This document shows positions 15,787 through 24,591 of a DNA stretch of 64,000 nt, in pieces. How positions within the stretch are numbered: the first letter of the stretch is position 1; every line of letters starts with the position of its first letter. Source of the DNA: Planctomycetaceae bacterium. GTDB taxonomy: Bacteria; Planctomycetota; Planctomycetia; Pirellulales; Pirellulaceae. Below the pieces are notes generated by a model. It saw nothing but the letters and a program-made list of their open reading frames with translations. It made no database searches and was not told the DNA's origin. The translations under genes and the position numbers were made by a program. The stretch spans positions 3,038,001 to 3,102,000 of the forward strand of contig JACKHM010000001.1 of NCBI GenBank assembly GCA_020638995.1. Reading direction: 5' to 3'.

Positions 15787-18075
15787 CTATGTCGCAATCA
15801 GAAAGTCTCCTTCTACGGCGAGATATCCCCAAGCCGGTTTCTGAAAACCGGTTTCCGCATCCAGAGTGATCTGGCGGATTGTATCGCCAGTGGCTGCGTC
15901 GATGTGCAAGATCGTATCGCCGTACACCACATAGACTGCGTCGGGCAATGTGACGTAGTTGCTGCCGATCTCCCCAGCACCGGCAAAATGCTTAGTCGTA
16001 TTGTAGTAAGTTCCAAGGCCAGGCAATTCCTTCTCCCAAAAGACTCGACCGGTGTAGACATCGACACATCGCAGCATGTCTGCGCCCTCGATCACCAACC
16101 GCCCGCCCGCGACTTGCGGAGACGGTCCATGTCCATGGCGCGGCAGAACTTTGTCATTCGGCGGACCACCGAACCAGAGTAAGCCGAGGGGTGCCTTTAC
16201 GATCGAATCCGTCGACACAACGCTGTTTGTTGCGTCGCCGTATTGATGCGTCCAGCTGCCCGCACCGGGAAGTGAACCGCGCCGCGTGAGAAATGTGATA
16301 CTTCCGTCGCGCGCCAGATCCGCGTTAGGGAATTCACCGTCAGCAAGTATCGCGGCTACCGCACCGTGTTGCTGCTGCGTCAATTCCCAGCAGGCGAATC
16401 CACCGTAAGGTCGCAATGAATGGAAACTGGTAGTGAGTAGTGTTTCGAGATCACTTTTATCTGCAGACTCTGCGACGTCTCCCGTTACGATGTTTGCAAA
16501 GTAGGGAGGTAACTCGACGTTTGAGAAGTCTTTGGCGATCGCGGCGACGCGCGTCCCGTATCTTCGTTCGATGACTTTGTTGCGTCGAAGTAAGTCGATG
16601 TTTTGGGTAGCAGGATCGACCGTGATTACGTGAAGATTAGTTTGACCGACGAGTTGCTCTAGGGTGTCGGCGGATGTCGTGCCAAGAACCAGTGCATAGC
16701 CATTTGGGTTGGGATCACGTTTTAAGATTGCATCCAACAGAGCATCGCGTGTTGCCGTTACGTCTGCTCCCTCGGTAATCATGTGTTTCACCGCGGCCTC
16801 GCCAAGCTGCGAAAAGCACTGAATCGAGGAGTCGGTTATCACAAACAGTTTATCATCGCCAGCAATCATACCCCGTGGAACACCCTCGATCGCTGCGGTC
16901 CATTGAGGCGGTAGCAGCTTGTTCGCCTGCCTCGCCTTGTCGATATCAAAGGCAGCAATCACCTTTTCACGACCGGCGTACGCTCGATTCCCGGCCACCA
17001 AAAAGATTGGCAAATCGGGAGTTGAAACTGCCCAAGATGCGTTCGGCCTGAGATCCACCTTTTCCCGGGCGTCGCCTTTGCGATCGGTATCTTTCGATCG
17101 ATGTAACGCGTTGCTGAAATCGAATGCGGACATCTTTCCCAAGACGATGTCAGCCATAATGGCATCCACAGGAAGCGCGCCGAGCGCCAGTCCGTCTTGC
17201 ATCGCGAATGCCGCATCTTCGACAACATAGAAGTGCTCACTAGCGACCACCCTCCATCCCCCCGACCCTTTGCCGCCGAAATCGAAACGCGTCATTTCGC
17301 CGGTATCGCGATCGAAAATACCCGGCAGCGAGCGACCGCCTGGTACGAGCAACAGGTCGTTCATGGCTGCAAGATAGCCTTGCGGCGCAATCGATCCGAA
17401 CGAGGGAGCGCCATGCGGATGAGTGACCCATCGCGATCCTGTCTCGCTATTAATCCACTTTGTCTTGCCAGTCTCGGCATCGACGGCATGAACGAAGATC
17501 CCCATGAAAGGCCAAATTCCGGCGGTAAAATAAACCGTGTCATCGATCAACACCGGGCCTCCTCGTATTGGCCACATTGAGATTAGCCGGTCGTTGCCGA
17601 TGATTCGGTGGTCCTCGGGTCCGCCTCGAATCTTCCAAAACAGCGAACCGTCTTTGGCTTGCAGGCAGTACAAGAAACCGTCATCGCTCGCGGCATAGAT
17701 TCGATTACGGGATGCAACCGGCGCAAATCTCACAGGGCCTTCGGTGTAGAATCGCCATGCTTCCACTCCGGAATCTGTGTGATAAGCGGTCACAGAGTCA
17801 TTCACCGTCGATCCAAGAACTAAAAGATCGCCAACGACGATCGGTTGGTGAACAGAATCGAACTGCAACTTCTCTTGCGACGCCGGCCATGCCGGACGAG
17901 GCCTGGGCAATTCAAGTGTCCAGGCCAAACGCATATCTTCCGGTAAGGCCGCGGGAGACGCATTCGATCTCGTGGCATCATAACGCCACGTCGGCCAATC
18001 CGCGGGTGATGCTGTTCGAGCCGTCAAGCAGATTGGCAACACAAGCAGGAGATGTTTCATTCGACAGGTGTGCAT
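15787..18075 (-). CDS. PQQ-propeller protein with embedded methyltransferase-like segment, 5' part (ends at an in-frame amber codon)
   Basis: 762 aa from the ATG at 18075, which has GGAG 8 bases upstream; a signal peptide follows (MKHLLLVLPICLTARTASPA). Propeller blade motifs recur (DSGVEAWRFYT, DGSLFWKIRG, ETGKTKWIN, TGRVFWEKEL). Between blades, at about 440-585, is a Rossmann-like segment (YALVLGTTSADTLEQLV, LHVITVDPATQNIDLLRR, ANIVTGDVAES, YGGFACWEL) that resembles a SAM-dependent methyltransferase core; enzymatic activity is not shown. The frame ends FLIAT then TAG, but reading continues in frame through 15774-14422 with further blades and a malectin-like domain. A nonsense mutation, sequencing error or readthrough are all possible. 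The export signal predicts a periplasmic or surface site. Confidence 0.8.
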   Translation of the reverse strand: MHTCRMKHLLLVLPICLTARTASPADWPTWRYDATRSNASPAALPEDMRLAWTLELPRPRPAWPASQEKLQFDSVHQPIVVGDLLVLGSTVNDSVTAYHTDSGVEAWRFYTEGPVRFAPVASRNRIYAASDDGFLYCLQAKDGSLFWKIRGGPEDHRIIGNDRLISMWPIRGGPVLIDDTVYFTAGIWPFMGIFVHAVDAETGKTKWINSETGSRWVTHPHGAPSFGSIAPQGYLAAMNDLLLVPGGRSLPGIFDRDTGEMTRFDFGGKGSGGWRVVASEHFYVVEDAAFAMQDGLALGALPVDAIMADIVLGKMSAFDFSNALHRSKDTDRKGDAREKVDLRPNASWAVSTPDLPIFLVAGNRAYAGREKVIAAFDIDKARQANKLLPPQWTAAIEGVPRGMIAGDDKLFVITDSSIQCFSQLGEAAVKHMITEGADVTATRDALLDAILKRDPNPNGYALVLGTTSADTLEQLVGQTNLHVITVDPATQNIDLLRRNKVIERRYGTRVAAIAKDFSNVELPPYFANIVTGDVAESADKSDLETLLTTSFHSLRPYGGFACWELTQQQHGAVAAILADGEFPNADLARDGSITFLTRRGSLPGAGSWTHQYGDATNSVVSTDSIVKAPLGLLWFGGPPNDKVLPRHGHGPSPQVAGGRLVIEGADMLRCVDVYTGRVFWEKELPGLGTYYNTTKHFAGAGEIGSNYVTLPDAVYVVYGDTILHIDAATGDTIRQITLDAETGFQKPAWGYLAVEGDFLIAT

Positions 18076-18175
18076 TGGTGGCTCCAACAGCCGCGTGAAA
18101 AGGGGCGAGCGGGGGAGCCATTAGTATAGTCATCCCCGCATTGCCGAGTTAACGGCATTCGCGACAATACTCGGC

Positions 18176-19516
18176 ATGGCTGAGCGAACTCCAAAAATCG
18201 CCTACGTTACCGCGGGTGCCGCCGGGATGTACTGCGGCAGCTGCATGCACGACAACACCCTGGCCCGTGCGCTCACCAAGCAAGGGGTCGATGTTCAATT
18301 GATTCCGACCTACACTCCGATCCGCACCGATGAAGAAGACGTCAGTATCGATCAAGTCTTTTTCGGTGGAATCAATGTGTTCCTCGAACAACAAATACCC
18401 GGTTATCGCTTCTTGCCGGGATTTGTACGATCGCTGCTGGATCGCCCAAGCCTGATCCGTTGGGCAACGAAGGGAGCGGCGTCGACGAGTGCCAAGTCGC
18501 TCGGCGCACTTACCGTTTCCATGCTGCGCGGTGATCATGGATATCAGGCTGCGGAAGTAACAAAGATTTGCGATTGGATTTCAAAGACCGTTCATCCGGA
18601 TTTGGTTAACTTCAGCAACATTATGATCGCGGGCTGCGTACCGCATCTTAAACGCGAGCTGGACGTTCCGGTCGTTGTGACGTTGCAAGGCGACGACATC
18701 TTCCTCGATAGTTTGCCCGAGCCTTTCAAGTCACAATCGTTTGTTGAGATTAGTAAACTTGTCGATCATGTCGAGGCGTTTTTGACGCACAGTCGTTACT
18801 ACGCGGCGTTCATGTCTGAGTATCTGGGAATTCCGGCGGATAAATTCCGCGTCGTCCCCCTCGGGATCGACACCAGTGGCTTTCCACGTGCGGATCATTC
18901 CGGCGAGACACGGTCGACGTCAGCCGGAACGATCGGATACTTGGCTCGACTGGCCCCGGAGAAGGGATTGCATGTCCTCGTCGATGCTTTTATAGAACTC
19001 AAGAAGCGAGAGGGTATGCAGGGGGCTCGGCTCGAGATCGCGGGTTGGCTTGGGGAAAATAATCGCAGATACGCCGAGCAGGAGTTCGAAAAACTATGTG
19101 CCGCCGGAGTGCAGGAACACTTTCGATACGTAGGTTCGATCGGTCGCGAAGAAAAAGTAAACTTCTTAAGAGGTGTTGATGTGCTCTCCGTACCCACGAC
19201 CTATCGCGAGCCGAAAGGGTTGTTCGTATTGGAGGCTTTGGCGGCAGGCATTCCCGTAGTCGTACCCAGCCACGGTGCATTTCCTGAATTGTTGGAGGCG
19301 ACCGGCGGCGGAAGGCTGGTACCCCCAAACGATCCAATTGCCCTGGCAAATGAGTTAGAATCGCTGCTCCTGGATTCAGAAACTTGTCGCAGCCTGGGGC
19401 AAGTTGGGGCGACCGCCGTACACGAGCATCACAACGCAGAAATCATGGCCAAGAACACGCTGGAAGTCCTATCCAAGTTCTTTGCCGATGCAATCGCCTC
19501 GCCAAAAGGTCATTGA
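18176..19516 (+). CDS. Family 4 glycosyltransferase
   Basis: 446 aa. The N-terminal half opens IAYVTAGAAGMYCGSCMHDN, a glycine-rich acceptor-site loop, and includes VVVTLQGDD. The C-terminal half has the GT-B donor-site pattern: GTIGYLARLAPEKGLHVLVDA, then the late motif EPKGLFVLEALAAGIPVVVPSHGAFPE, the E-x7-E signature of GT4 retaining transferases. It would use a nucleotide sugar in the cytoplasm, probably for a polysaccharide or glycolipid. It is a single gene, divergent from the PQQ gene with about 100 bases between starts. The acceptor cannot be told. Confidence 0.9.
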   Translation: MAERTPKIAYVTAGAAGMYCGSCMHDNTLARALTKQGVDVQLIPTYTPIRTDEEDVSIDQVFFGGINVFLEQQIPGYRFLPGFVRSLLDRPSLIRWATKGAASTSAKSLGALTVSMLRGDHGYQAAEVTKICDWISKTVHPDLVNFSNIMIAGCVPHLKRELDVPVVVTLQGDDIFLDSLPEPFKSQSFVEISKLVDHVEAFLTHSRYYAAFMSEYLGIPADKFRVVPLGIDTSGFPRADHSGETRSTSAGTIGYLARLAPEKGLHVLVDAFIELKKREGMQGARLEIAGWLGENNRRYAEQEFEKLCAAGVQEHFRYVGSIGREEKVNFLRGVDVLSVPTTYREPKGLFVLEALAAGIPVVVPSHGAFPELLEATGGGRLVPPNDPIALANELESLLLDSETCRSLGQVGATAVHEHHNAEIMAKNTLEVLSKFFADAIASPKGH

Positions 19517-19616
19517 ACGCGATTCGAGACACCAGTCATCTTTACTCTCCGGCGCAGATGTGCCTGGGTGCGGTCAGCCTCTGAACTTTCCGAAGAAACC
19601 AGAAAAGCGCTGTCAC

Positions 19617-19657
19617 TGCCGAACCAGAAAAGGTGCCAGTCACGAATGGCACCTTCG
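19617..19657 (+). repeat. Dispersed palindromic repeat, left copy flanking the IS4-like element
   Basis: The block includes AACCAGAAAA followed by GGTGCCAGTCACGAATGGCACC, whose outer 7 bases (GGTGCCA and TGGCACC) are self-complementary. An inverted, slightly diverged copy lies at 21249-21297. The pair bracket the decayed IS4 transposase. Confidence 0.65.
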
Positions 19658-19771
19658 CTTTTGGCTGAGCGCGCAGATTGAGATAGGCGTGGACGGAAGT
19701 TATTTCTAGAATCCGGCCAAGCTTGAGGATTGGTCTAGTTTCAAGGGCCATCCTTGGTTAATAGGATGTTG

Positions 19772-19809
19772 CCCTCCTTGGTCTGCTTGGCGATTGAGAC
19801 CAAGGAGGG
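19772..19809 (+). promoter_or_regulatory. Hairpin covering the transposase ribosome-binding site
   Basis: CCCTCCTTGGTC (19772-19783) and GACCAAGGAGGG (19798-19809) form a perfect 12-bp stem with a 14-base loop. The right arm contains AAGGAGG, the Shine-Dalgarno sequence 8 bases before the transposase ATG at 19817. In a transcript entering from outside the element the ribosome site would be hidden, a known way in which IS4-type elements limit transposase made from read-through transcription. This role is inferred by analogy. Confidence 0.6.
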
Positions 19810-19816
19810 TTTCTTG

Positions 19817-21230
19817 ATGCCTTCGGTACCAGAATTTGACGACCGACGCAGCAGCCGTTTTCGGAATATCGTCAACGCGTTTCTCAGCCAAAATGGGCTC
19901 CCTTTTGCCCACGTCCTTTCAGCAGAACGCATCGAACGCGTCTTTGCCAAGCATGACAACCTCTTTGCCACCAGCGCCATTCCACGGCCGTGATGGTCTG
20001 GTCCTTTCATGGACAAGTGTTGCGCGATGGCAATGAAGCCTCCTGCCAGGCCGCGGTGGCGCGCGTCGTCACGTACTGCCGGCAACAAGACAGCGAGCCG
20101 CCCACAGCGGACACCGGCGACTATTGCAAGGCGCGGGCCAAGCTTTCTCAAACCGCCTTGCGTGACCTGACCAGAGAGTTCGCCGGTGAAGTGAAAGATC
20201 AGGCCGTACCGACTTGGCTGTTCAAGGACCAGTATCACGCCAAGTTTATCGATGGCTTCACGTTCACGATGCCCGATACGGAGAAGAACCAGAAGAAGTT
20301 TCCGCATCCCAGGACACAGACGCGAGGCGCCGGGTTGCCAATCGCGCGAGCCGTGGCCATCCTGTCGCTGGCGACGGCCTGTGTGATCGACGCAGTGTAC
20401 GGTCCTTACGCCGGTAAGGAAACGGGCGAGTCGGCCTTGTTGCGTACGCTGCTGGGGAGCTTGTCGAAGGGCGACATCGCGGTGCTGGATCGGTATTACT
20501 GCTCCTTCTGGATGATCGCCTTGTTGCTCTCGCAAGGCACGCAGGTTTGTGCTCGCAAACATCATCTGCGTCATTCGGATTTTCGCCGAGGCCAGCGGTT
20601 GGGCAAGTACGATCACCTCATCATCTGGACGATACCACAGCGACCGACATGGATGGACGAAGCTACGTATGCTCAGATTCCTGCCACGCTGCTGCTGCGT
20701 GAGATCCGCTACAACGTCGTCGAGCCTGGCCGCCGCACGCGGAGCATTGACGTCATCACGACCCTGGTGGATGCGGACGCATTCACGAAGGAAGAGATCG
20801 CCCAGTTATATGGTTTCCGCTGGAATTCAGAGCTGGATATCAGGAGCATCAAGGACTCTCTGAACTTAGGCCACGTTCGTTGCAAGTCGCCCGAAATGGT
20901 CGAGCGGGAATTCTGGACAACATTTCTAGCGTACAACTTAATTCGCATCACTGCCGCGGGAGCGGCCTTGTTGCACGATAAACAACCACGTCAGATCAGC
21001 TTTGTGAGTACGTGTTGTCATCTTGGATGTTGTTGTCATGCGGATTAGTTGCCGCAAGCTGCTTGTGTTCGCTGATTGAGACGTCTCTATCTCAAATTGC
21101 ATCGTGTGAAGTGGGCGACCGTCCCGGCCGTTTAGAGCCCCGCGTGCTCAAGCGACGCCGCCACGGCTACAAACTGATGCAACAACCCAGACACGTGCTT
21201 CGCAGGCAATTGCGTAAGAAATGTACATGA
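19817..21230 (+). pseudogene. IS4-family transposase, two frameshifts
   Basis: The start ATG at 19817 gives MPSVPEFDDRRSSRFRN and runs to a TGA at 19991. The match then continues in another frame from about 19985 (MVWSFHGQVLRDG) to 21048, and the C-terminal part (RPGRLEPRVLKRRRHGYKLM) in a third frame to 21230. So single-base indels lie near 19980 and near 21008. Catalytic landmarks survive in the middle segment: Asp in FIDGFTF, Asp in VLDRYY, and the IS4 signature Y-x2-R-x3-E-x6-K in YGFRWNSELDIRSIK. Full length would have been about 470 residues. With two frameshifts the protein should be inactive unless the sequence is in error. Confidence 0.8.
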
Positions 21231-21248
21231 ACTAACTTGCAACCTGAC

Positions 21249-21297
21249 AGTGCCATTCGTGACAGGCACCTGTTCTGGTTCTTTTCTGGTTTGTGGT
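21249..21297 (-). repeat. Dispersed palindromic repeat, right copy flanking the IS4-like element
   Basis: On the minus strand it reads AACCAGAAAAG, then AACCAGAACA and GGTGCCTGTCACGAATGGCAC. It matches the left copy at 19617-19657 with about two differences in the 21-base core, in opposite orientation. Its plus-strand translation produces a spurious N-terminal extension to the next gene. Confidence 0.65.
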
Positions 21298-21330
21298 TTT
21301 TGGTTCAACGGAGAGAATACAAAGGGTGTC

Positions 21331-22908
21331 ATGAATCGACTTTTGAATCTGCTGTCCGTGCTCATCGTCACGTTGCTCACCTCGCTGCCATGTCACACGC
21401 TTGCAGATGATGAGGCCAGAAGCACAGCCCTCGAAGGAAAGAGACTCTCCACTGAAACCTCTGCGACTGAAGAAGCAGCGGATTCAGAGTCACGGTTTCT
21501 GAATGTTGTTCGCCGAACCGTCGACGTCATTCTGGAGAACGGGCGAGATACGCATGGCGACCAGCAATCAGAGATGATCATTTCGGTACTGGACCGGAAG
21601 AACGGTAAGCCGATACGCTCGCTCCCTCGACCTCCACAGGGAGTTCGGCACAGTGATCGCGTCGGGCCAGGCGGCTCAAATGCAAACCTGCAGCAAGACC
21701 TCTATCGAACCATGCTGCATCTAAGTCGCCTGACTGGCGACATGCAGTACGAACAGTCAGCACGAGCGGCGCTGCGGGACTTCATTCAAATCACCCAACA
21801 TCCTGACACCGGATTGCTGGCGTGGGGAGAACACCTTTACTGGGACTGTATCGAGGACCGACTGGGTGACCTAGACCCCAATGGAACGCATGAGCCCAAG
21901 AAGAAATTCATCTATTTCGATTTGCTTTACGACCTGGAACCTGAGCGAACATTGAAATATGCCCACGGACTCTGGGACCATCAGATTGCAGATCAAAAAA
22001 CGGGCAACTTCAGTCGTCATGCCAAGTATGATCGGCATGATCCCCGTCGCGATTACGATTTCGCCAAGGAAGGGGGCTACTTCATCGACACCTGGTCCCG
22101 CGCGTACGCAGCCACTCACGATGAAGAATTTGCGACGGCCGTCAGAGTGCTGACTCAGAGGTATCTCAACCGCATGAGTGCTTTGGGCCATCTTTCTCTG
22201 GACAGCACGACTCGGCCGGAATGGTTTCACACTTCTCCGTCGTTATACGCAATAGCGCTGGCTGCCGAGTGTACGGACGCCGCGGAACGGATGGACGCAA
22301 AGTCTGCTTCATTGCTCCGGCAACTCGCTTCGGCTCAGGACAAGGCGTTCCTGTCCATGCCACACAGACCGGATGATTCCAAGCGAGGATTTGTCAGCTA
22401 TGCCGATACGGAGTCGGGCCAACCAAAACCTGTGGAAGCAAAACAATCGAATGGTTTTTCACGCCACTGGGGATTGGGATACGGCGTCCATTCGACGGCG
22501 ATGATTGCGTTATTGTGCAACACTCGGCAACAACAACTGGGAGATTCTGAACCGGGCGAAGAGTACAGGCGACTTGTCGTGGAAGCTGCTACACTCTACT
22601 TGACAGAGCAGCCCGATCCGGCAGCAGACGATCTTTGGGCCGGAGAATACGGCACGGTGATTTTCACTTTGCTTGCCGCTCACCGAATTTCGCACGACTC
22701 GCGATATCTCGATCATGCAATCGCTTTGACCGACGATGCCATTCGCATCTTCTGGGACAAAGACCGCCCCCTCCCACGCGCCAGCTCGAAGACCGATTGC
22801 TACGATGTCGTGACGGGCACTGACACATTGATTCTCGCTCTTTTGGCGGTCCATGAGCAAGTCACACGGAAAGCTCCACAAATCGAAGTCAGTGATCTGA
22901 TTCGGTAG
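21331..22908 (+). CDS. Secreted protein, probable alpha/alpha-barrel polysaccharide-active enzyme
   Basis: 525 aa from the ATG at 21331, chosen because a signal peptide follows at once (MNRLLNLLSVLIVTLLTSLP to LADDE) and GGAGAG lies upstream; the in-frame extension to 21250 only translates the flanking repeat. The body is helical with repeated patterns such as LYRTMLHLSRLTGDMQYEQSARAALRDFI and FIDTWSRAYAATHDEEFATAVRVLTQRYL. These resemble the paired helices of (alpha/alpha)6-barrel glycoside hydrolases, polysaccharide lyases or epimerases. I cannot assign a family or catalytic residues. The next gene, 69 bases on, is an exported esterase, so a shared role in plant or algal polysaccharide breakdown is plausible. 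Confidence 0.7.
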   Translation: MNRLLNLLSVLIVTLLTSLPCHTLADDEARSTALEGKRLSTETSATEEAADSESRFLNVVRRTVDVILENGRDTHGDQQSEMIISVLDRKNGKPIRSLPRPPQGVRHSDRVGPGGSNANLQQDLYRTMLHLSRLTGDMQYEQSARAALRDFIQITQHPDTGLLAWGEHLYWDCIEDRLGDLDPNGTHEPKKKFIYFDLLYDLEPERTLKYAHGLWDHQIADQKTGNFSRHAKYDRHDPRRDYDFAKEGGYFIDTWSRAYAATHDEEFATAVRVLTQRYLNRMSALGHLSLDSTTRPEWFHTSPSLYAIALAAECTDAAERMDAKSASLLRQLASAQDKAFLSMPHRPDDSKRGFVSYADTESGQPKPVEAKQSNGFSRHWGLGYGVHSTAMIALLCNTRQQQLGDSEPGEEYRRLVVEAATLYLTEQPDPAADDLWAGEYGTVIFTLLAAHRISHDSRYLDHAIALTDDAIRIFWDKDRPLPRASSKTDCYDVVTGTDTLILALLAVHEQVTRKAPQIEVSDLIR

Positions 22909-22977
22909 ATCTCGTAGCGTCCAATCCCACCTTCAAAATGAACACCAGCAGCCACTCAGCCGAAAGCAGAGTAGACC

Positions 22978-23967
22978 ATGCCAAGATTGTTATTTCTCAT
23001 TCTACTAGCAGCATCCCTGAAGATGCCTGCGCTGGCTCAACCAGGTTCTCAGTCGGAGAACTCTGAGCAACCATCGCGACGACGCGGAGGTTTCGGGGGG
23101 CCGATTGAACTCGGTCCTGATGACAAGCAAACCTATCCTGATCCACCGGCGACCATTACGCGGAAACGTGATGGGATCGCTCGTGGCGAGCTGGAGATGG
23201 TCGAATACGAGTCGAAGACCGTCGGCACCACGCGAAAGATGAACGTCTATACGCCTCCAGGTTACTCAAATGAGAAAAAGTACCCGGTACTCTACCTGCT
23301 GCATGGAATCGGAGGAGATGAAACGGAATGGCAGCGATTCGCGACTTCCGATGTTCTCTTCGACAATCTCATCGCCGATGGAAAGGCAGTGCCGATGATT
23401 GTTGTGATGCCAAACGGACGAGCTCGGAAGAATGACCGAGCCGAGGGGAATGTGTTTGAGTCCGCACCAGCGTTTGCCGTCTTCGAACAGGACCTGCTGA
23501 ACGATGTCATTCCAGCGATCGAGTCACGCTACTCTGTCAAGCAAGATCGAGAAAACCGCGCTCTGGCAGGGTTGTCGATGGGGGGAGGCCAGTCGCTCAA
23601 TATTGGACTAACTCACGTCGATACGTTTGCCTGGATTGGCGGCTTCTCGTCTGCTCCAAATACAAAGTCCCCCGAAGAACTCGTTCCCGATCCCGCGAAG
23701 GCAAAAAAGCAACTCAAACTGCTGTGGCTCTCCTGCGGTAACAAAGACGGACTGATCCGTATCAGCCAGCGGTTGCAGCGTTACCTCAATGAAAAGGACG
23801 TGCCGCACATTTGGAACGTCGATTCGTACGGACACGATCCGACGCACTGGCGCAACAACCTGTACCACTTCGCTCAATTGTTGTTCAAACCACCGACCGA
23901 CGAGCCCGCAAATGTTAAAGTCCCAGACGACGATTCCAAAAATGCGGCCCCCTCCGATCGTGGCTAG
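22978..23967 (+). CDS. Exported esterase, CE1/feruloyl-esterase-like
   Basis: 329 aa. A signal peptide (LLFLILLAASLKMPALAQ) precedes a low-complexity Gly/Arg stretch. The alpha/beta-hydrolase domain has KKYPVLYLLHGIGGDETEW, the nucleophile elbow GLSMGG with Ser at about 199, and a late histidine in GHDPTHWRNNLYHFAQLLF. The pattern matches the esterase-D / CE1 family found in xylan-degrading enzymes (feruloyl or acetyl-xylan esterases). It would act outside the cytoplasmic membrane on ester side groups of polysaccharides. It is probably co-transcribed with the preceding secreted gene. Exact substrate is not evident. Confidence 0.85.
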   Translation: MPRLLFLILLAASLKMPALAQPGSQSENSEQPSRRRGGFGGPIELGPDDKQTYPDPPATITRKRDGIARGELEMVEYESKTVGTTRKMNVYTPPGYSNEKKYPVLYLLHGIGGDETEWQRFATSDVLFDNLIADGKAVPMIVVMPNGRARKNDRAEGNVFESAPAFAVFEQDLLNDVIPAIESRYSVKQDRENRALAGLSMGGGQSLNIGLTHVDTFAWIGGFSSAPNTKSPEELVPDPAKAKKQLKLLWLSCGNKDGLIRISQRLQRYLNEKDVPHIWNVDSYGHDPTHWRNNLYHFAQLLFKPPTDEPANVKVPDDDSKNAAPSDRG

Positions 23968-24166
23968 CCCAGCACACATCTGGAAGGCATCACAGATGAA
24001 ATCAAGCAAACCTTCACTAATCAGCCCGGCAAGGAATGTCCGCGGGTCAATTCATAGGGTCGTGTCAAGTTCCGGATTTTTGCGCAGGAGCCAAAGTGTG
24101 TTGGTGTGACGTTCGCAGTGACGTGCAACTTGCTTGGTCGTTCGGTGGTCCTCTCGTTTTATAAAA

Positions 24167-24233
24167 GTAGCCATCACTTTCCGAGTGATGAGCGCAAGAT
24201 GTGTGGGCAGATCACTCGGAGAGTGATGGCTAC
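24167..24233. repeat. Long inverted repeat (23-bp arms) in an intergenic region
   Basis: The left arm 24167-24189 (GTAGCCATCACTTTCCGAGT then GAT) and the right arm 24211-24233 are reverse complements with one mismatch, around a 21-base centre. Each arm also contains an internal near-palindrome (ATCACT...CGAGTGAT). It lies in the 624-base gap after the esterase gene and looks like a REP/MITE-type dispersed element. The rest of 23968-24591 shows no convincing gene. Confidence 0.75.
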
Positions 24234-24591
24234 GATAGGTTATGAGCAAGCGTTGCGTTGGCGCGTCCAATCAATGCGCGTGAACGCGGACACACTCGTG
24301 TAGACTGCCGCGCGAGCTGGTTCGACCTGTGTTGAACTTCTCGGAGGTCGAACTTCTCATGTGGTTTGACAGTCGTGTTACACCGCGGCTGGCCAGTGCA
24401 GCCGTGCTGAGCTGGCCGTGGTTTAGTTATGCGTTCGGCTCACGCCAGCGCGACGTGAGGGTTCGTGCTTGGGCTCACCGAAACGACAATCGATTCGGCA
24501 ATCACGGGATCGCTGTCGGGCTCAATTTGTTGATAGCCTTCGGTTGGTAGGCGACCGCGACCAAACCGTCGCAAGAAGTACCCGATCATTT

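Larger units (their letters stand above)
19740..21235 (+). mobile_element. Degenerate IS4-family insertion sequence
   Basis: The region holds an IS4-type transposase gene with two frame disruptions and, at its start, a hairpin over the ribosome site. I could not find convincing terminal inverted repeats or a target duplication next to the gene, so the ends are approximate. The larger inverted palindromic repeats at 19617-19657 and 21249-21297 bracket it and may or may not belong to the element. It sits between the GT4 gene and a secreted-protein gene without disrupting either. Confidence 0.7.

Noticed and set aside
19985..20000. GTGATG overlap of two transposase frames as translational coupling or programmed frameshift
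   Set aside because: IS4-family transposases are normally single frames and a second frame disruption occurs near 21008, so decay is the simpler reading.
24329..24550. Small plus-strand frame (73 codons) after the paired-palindrome repeat
   Set aside because: No ribosome site, atypical composition and no recognised motif.
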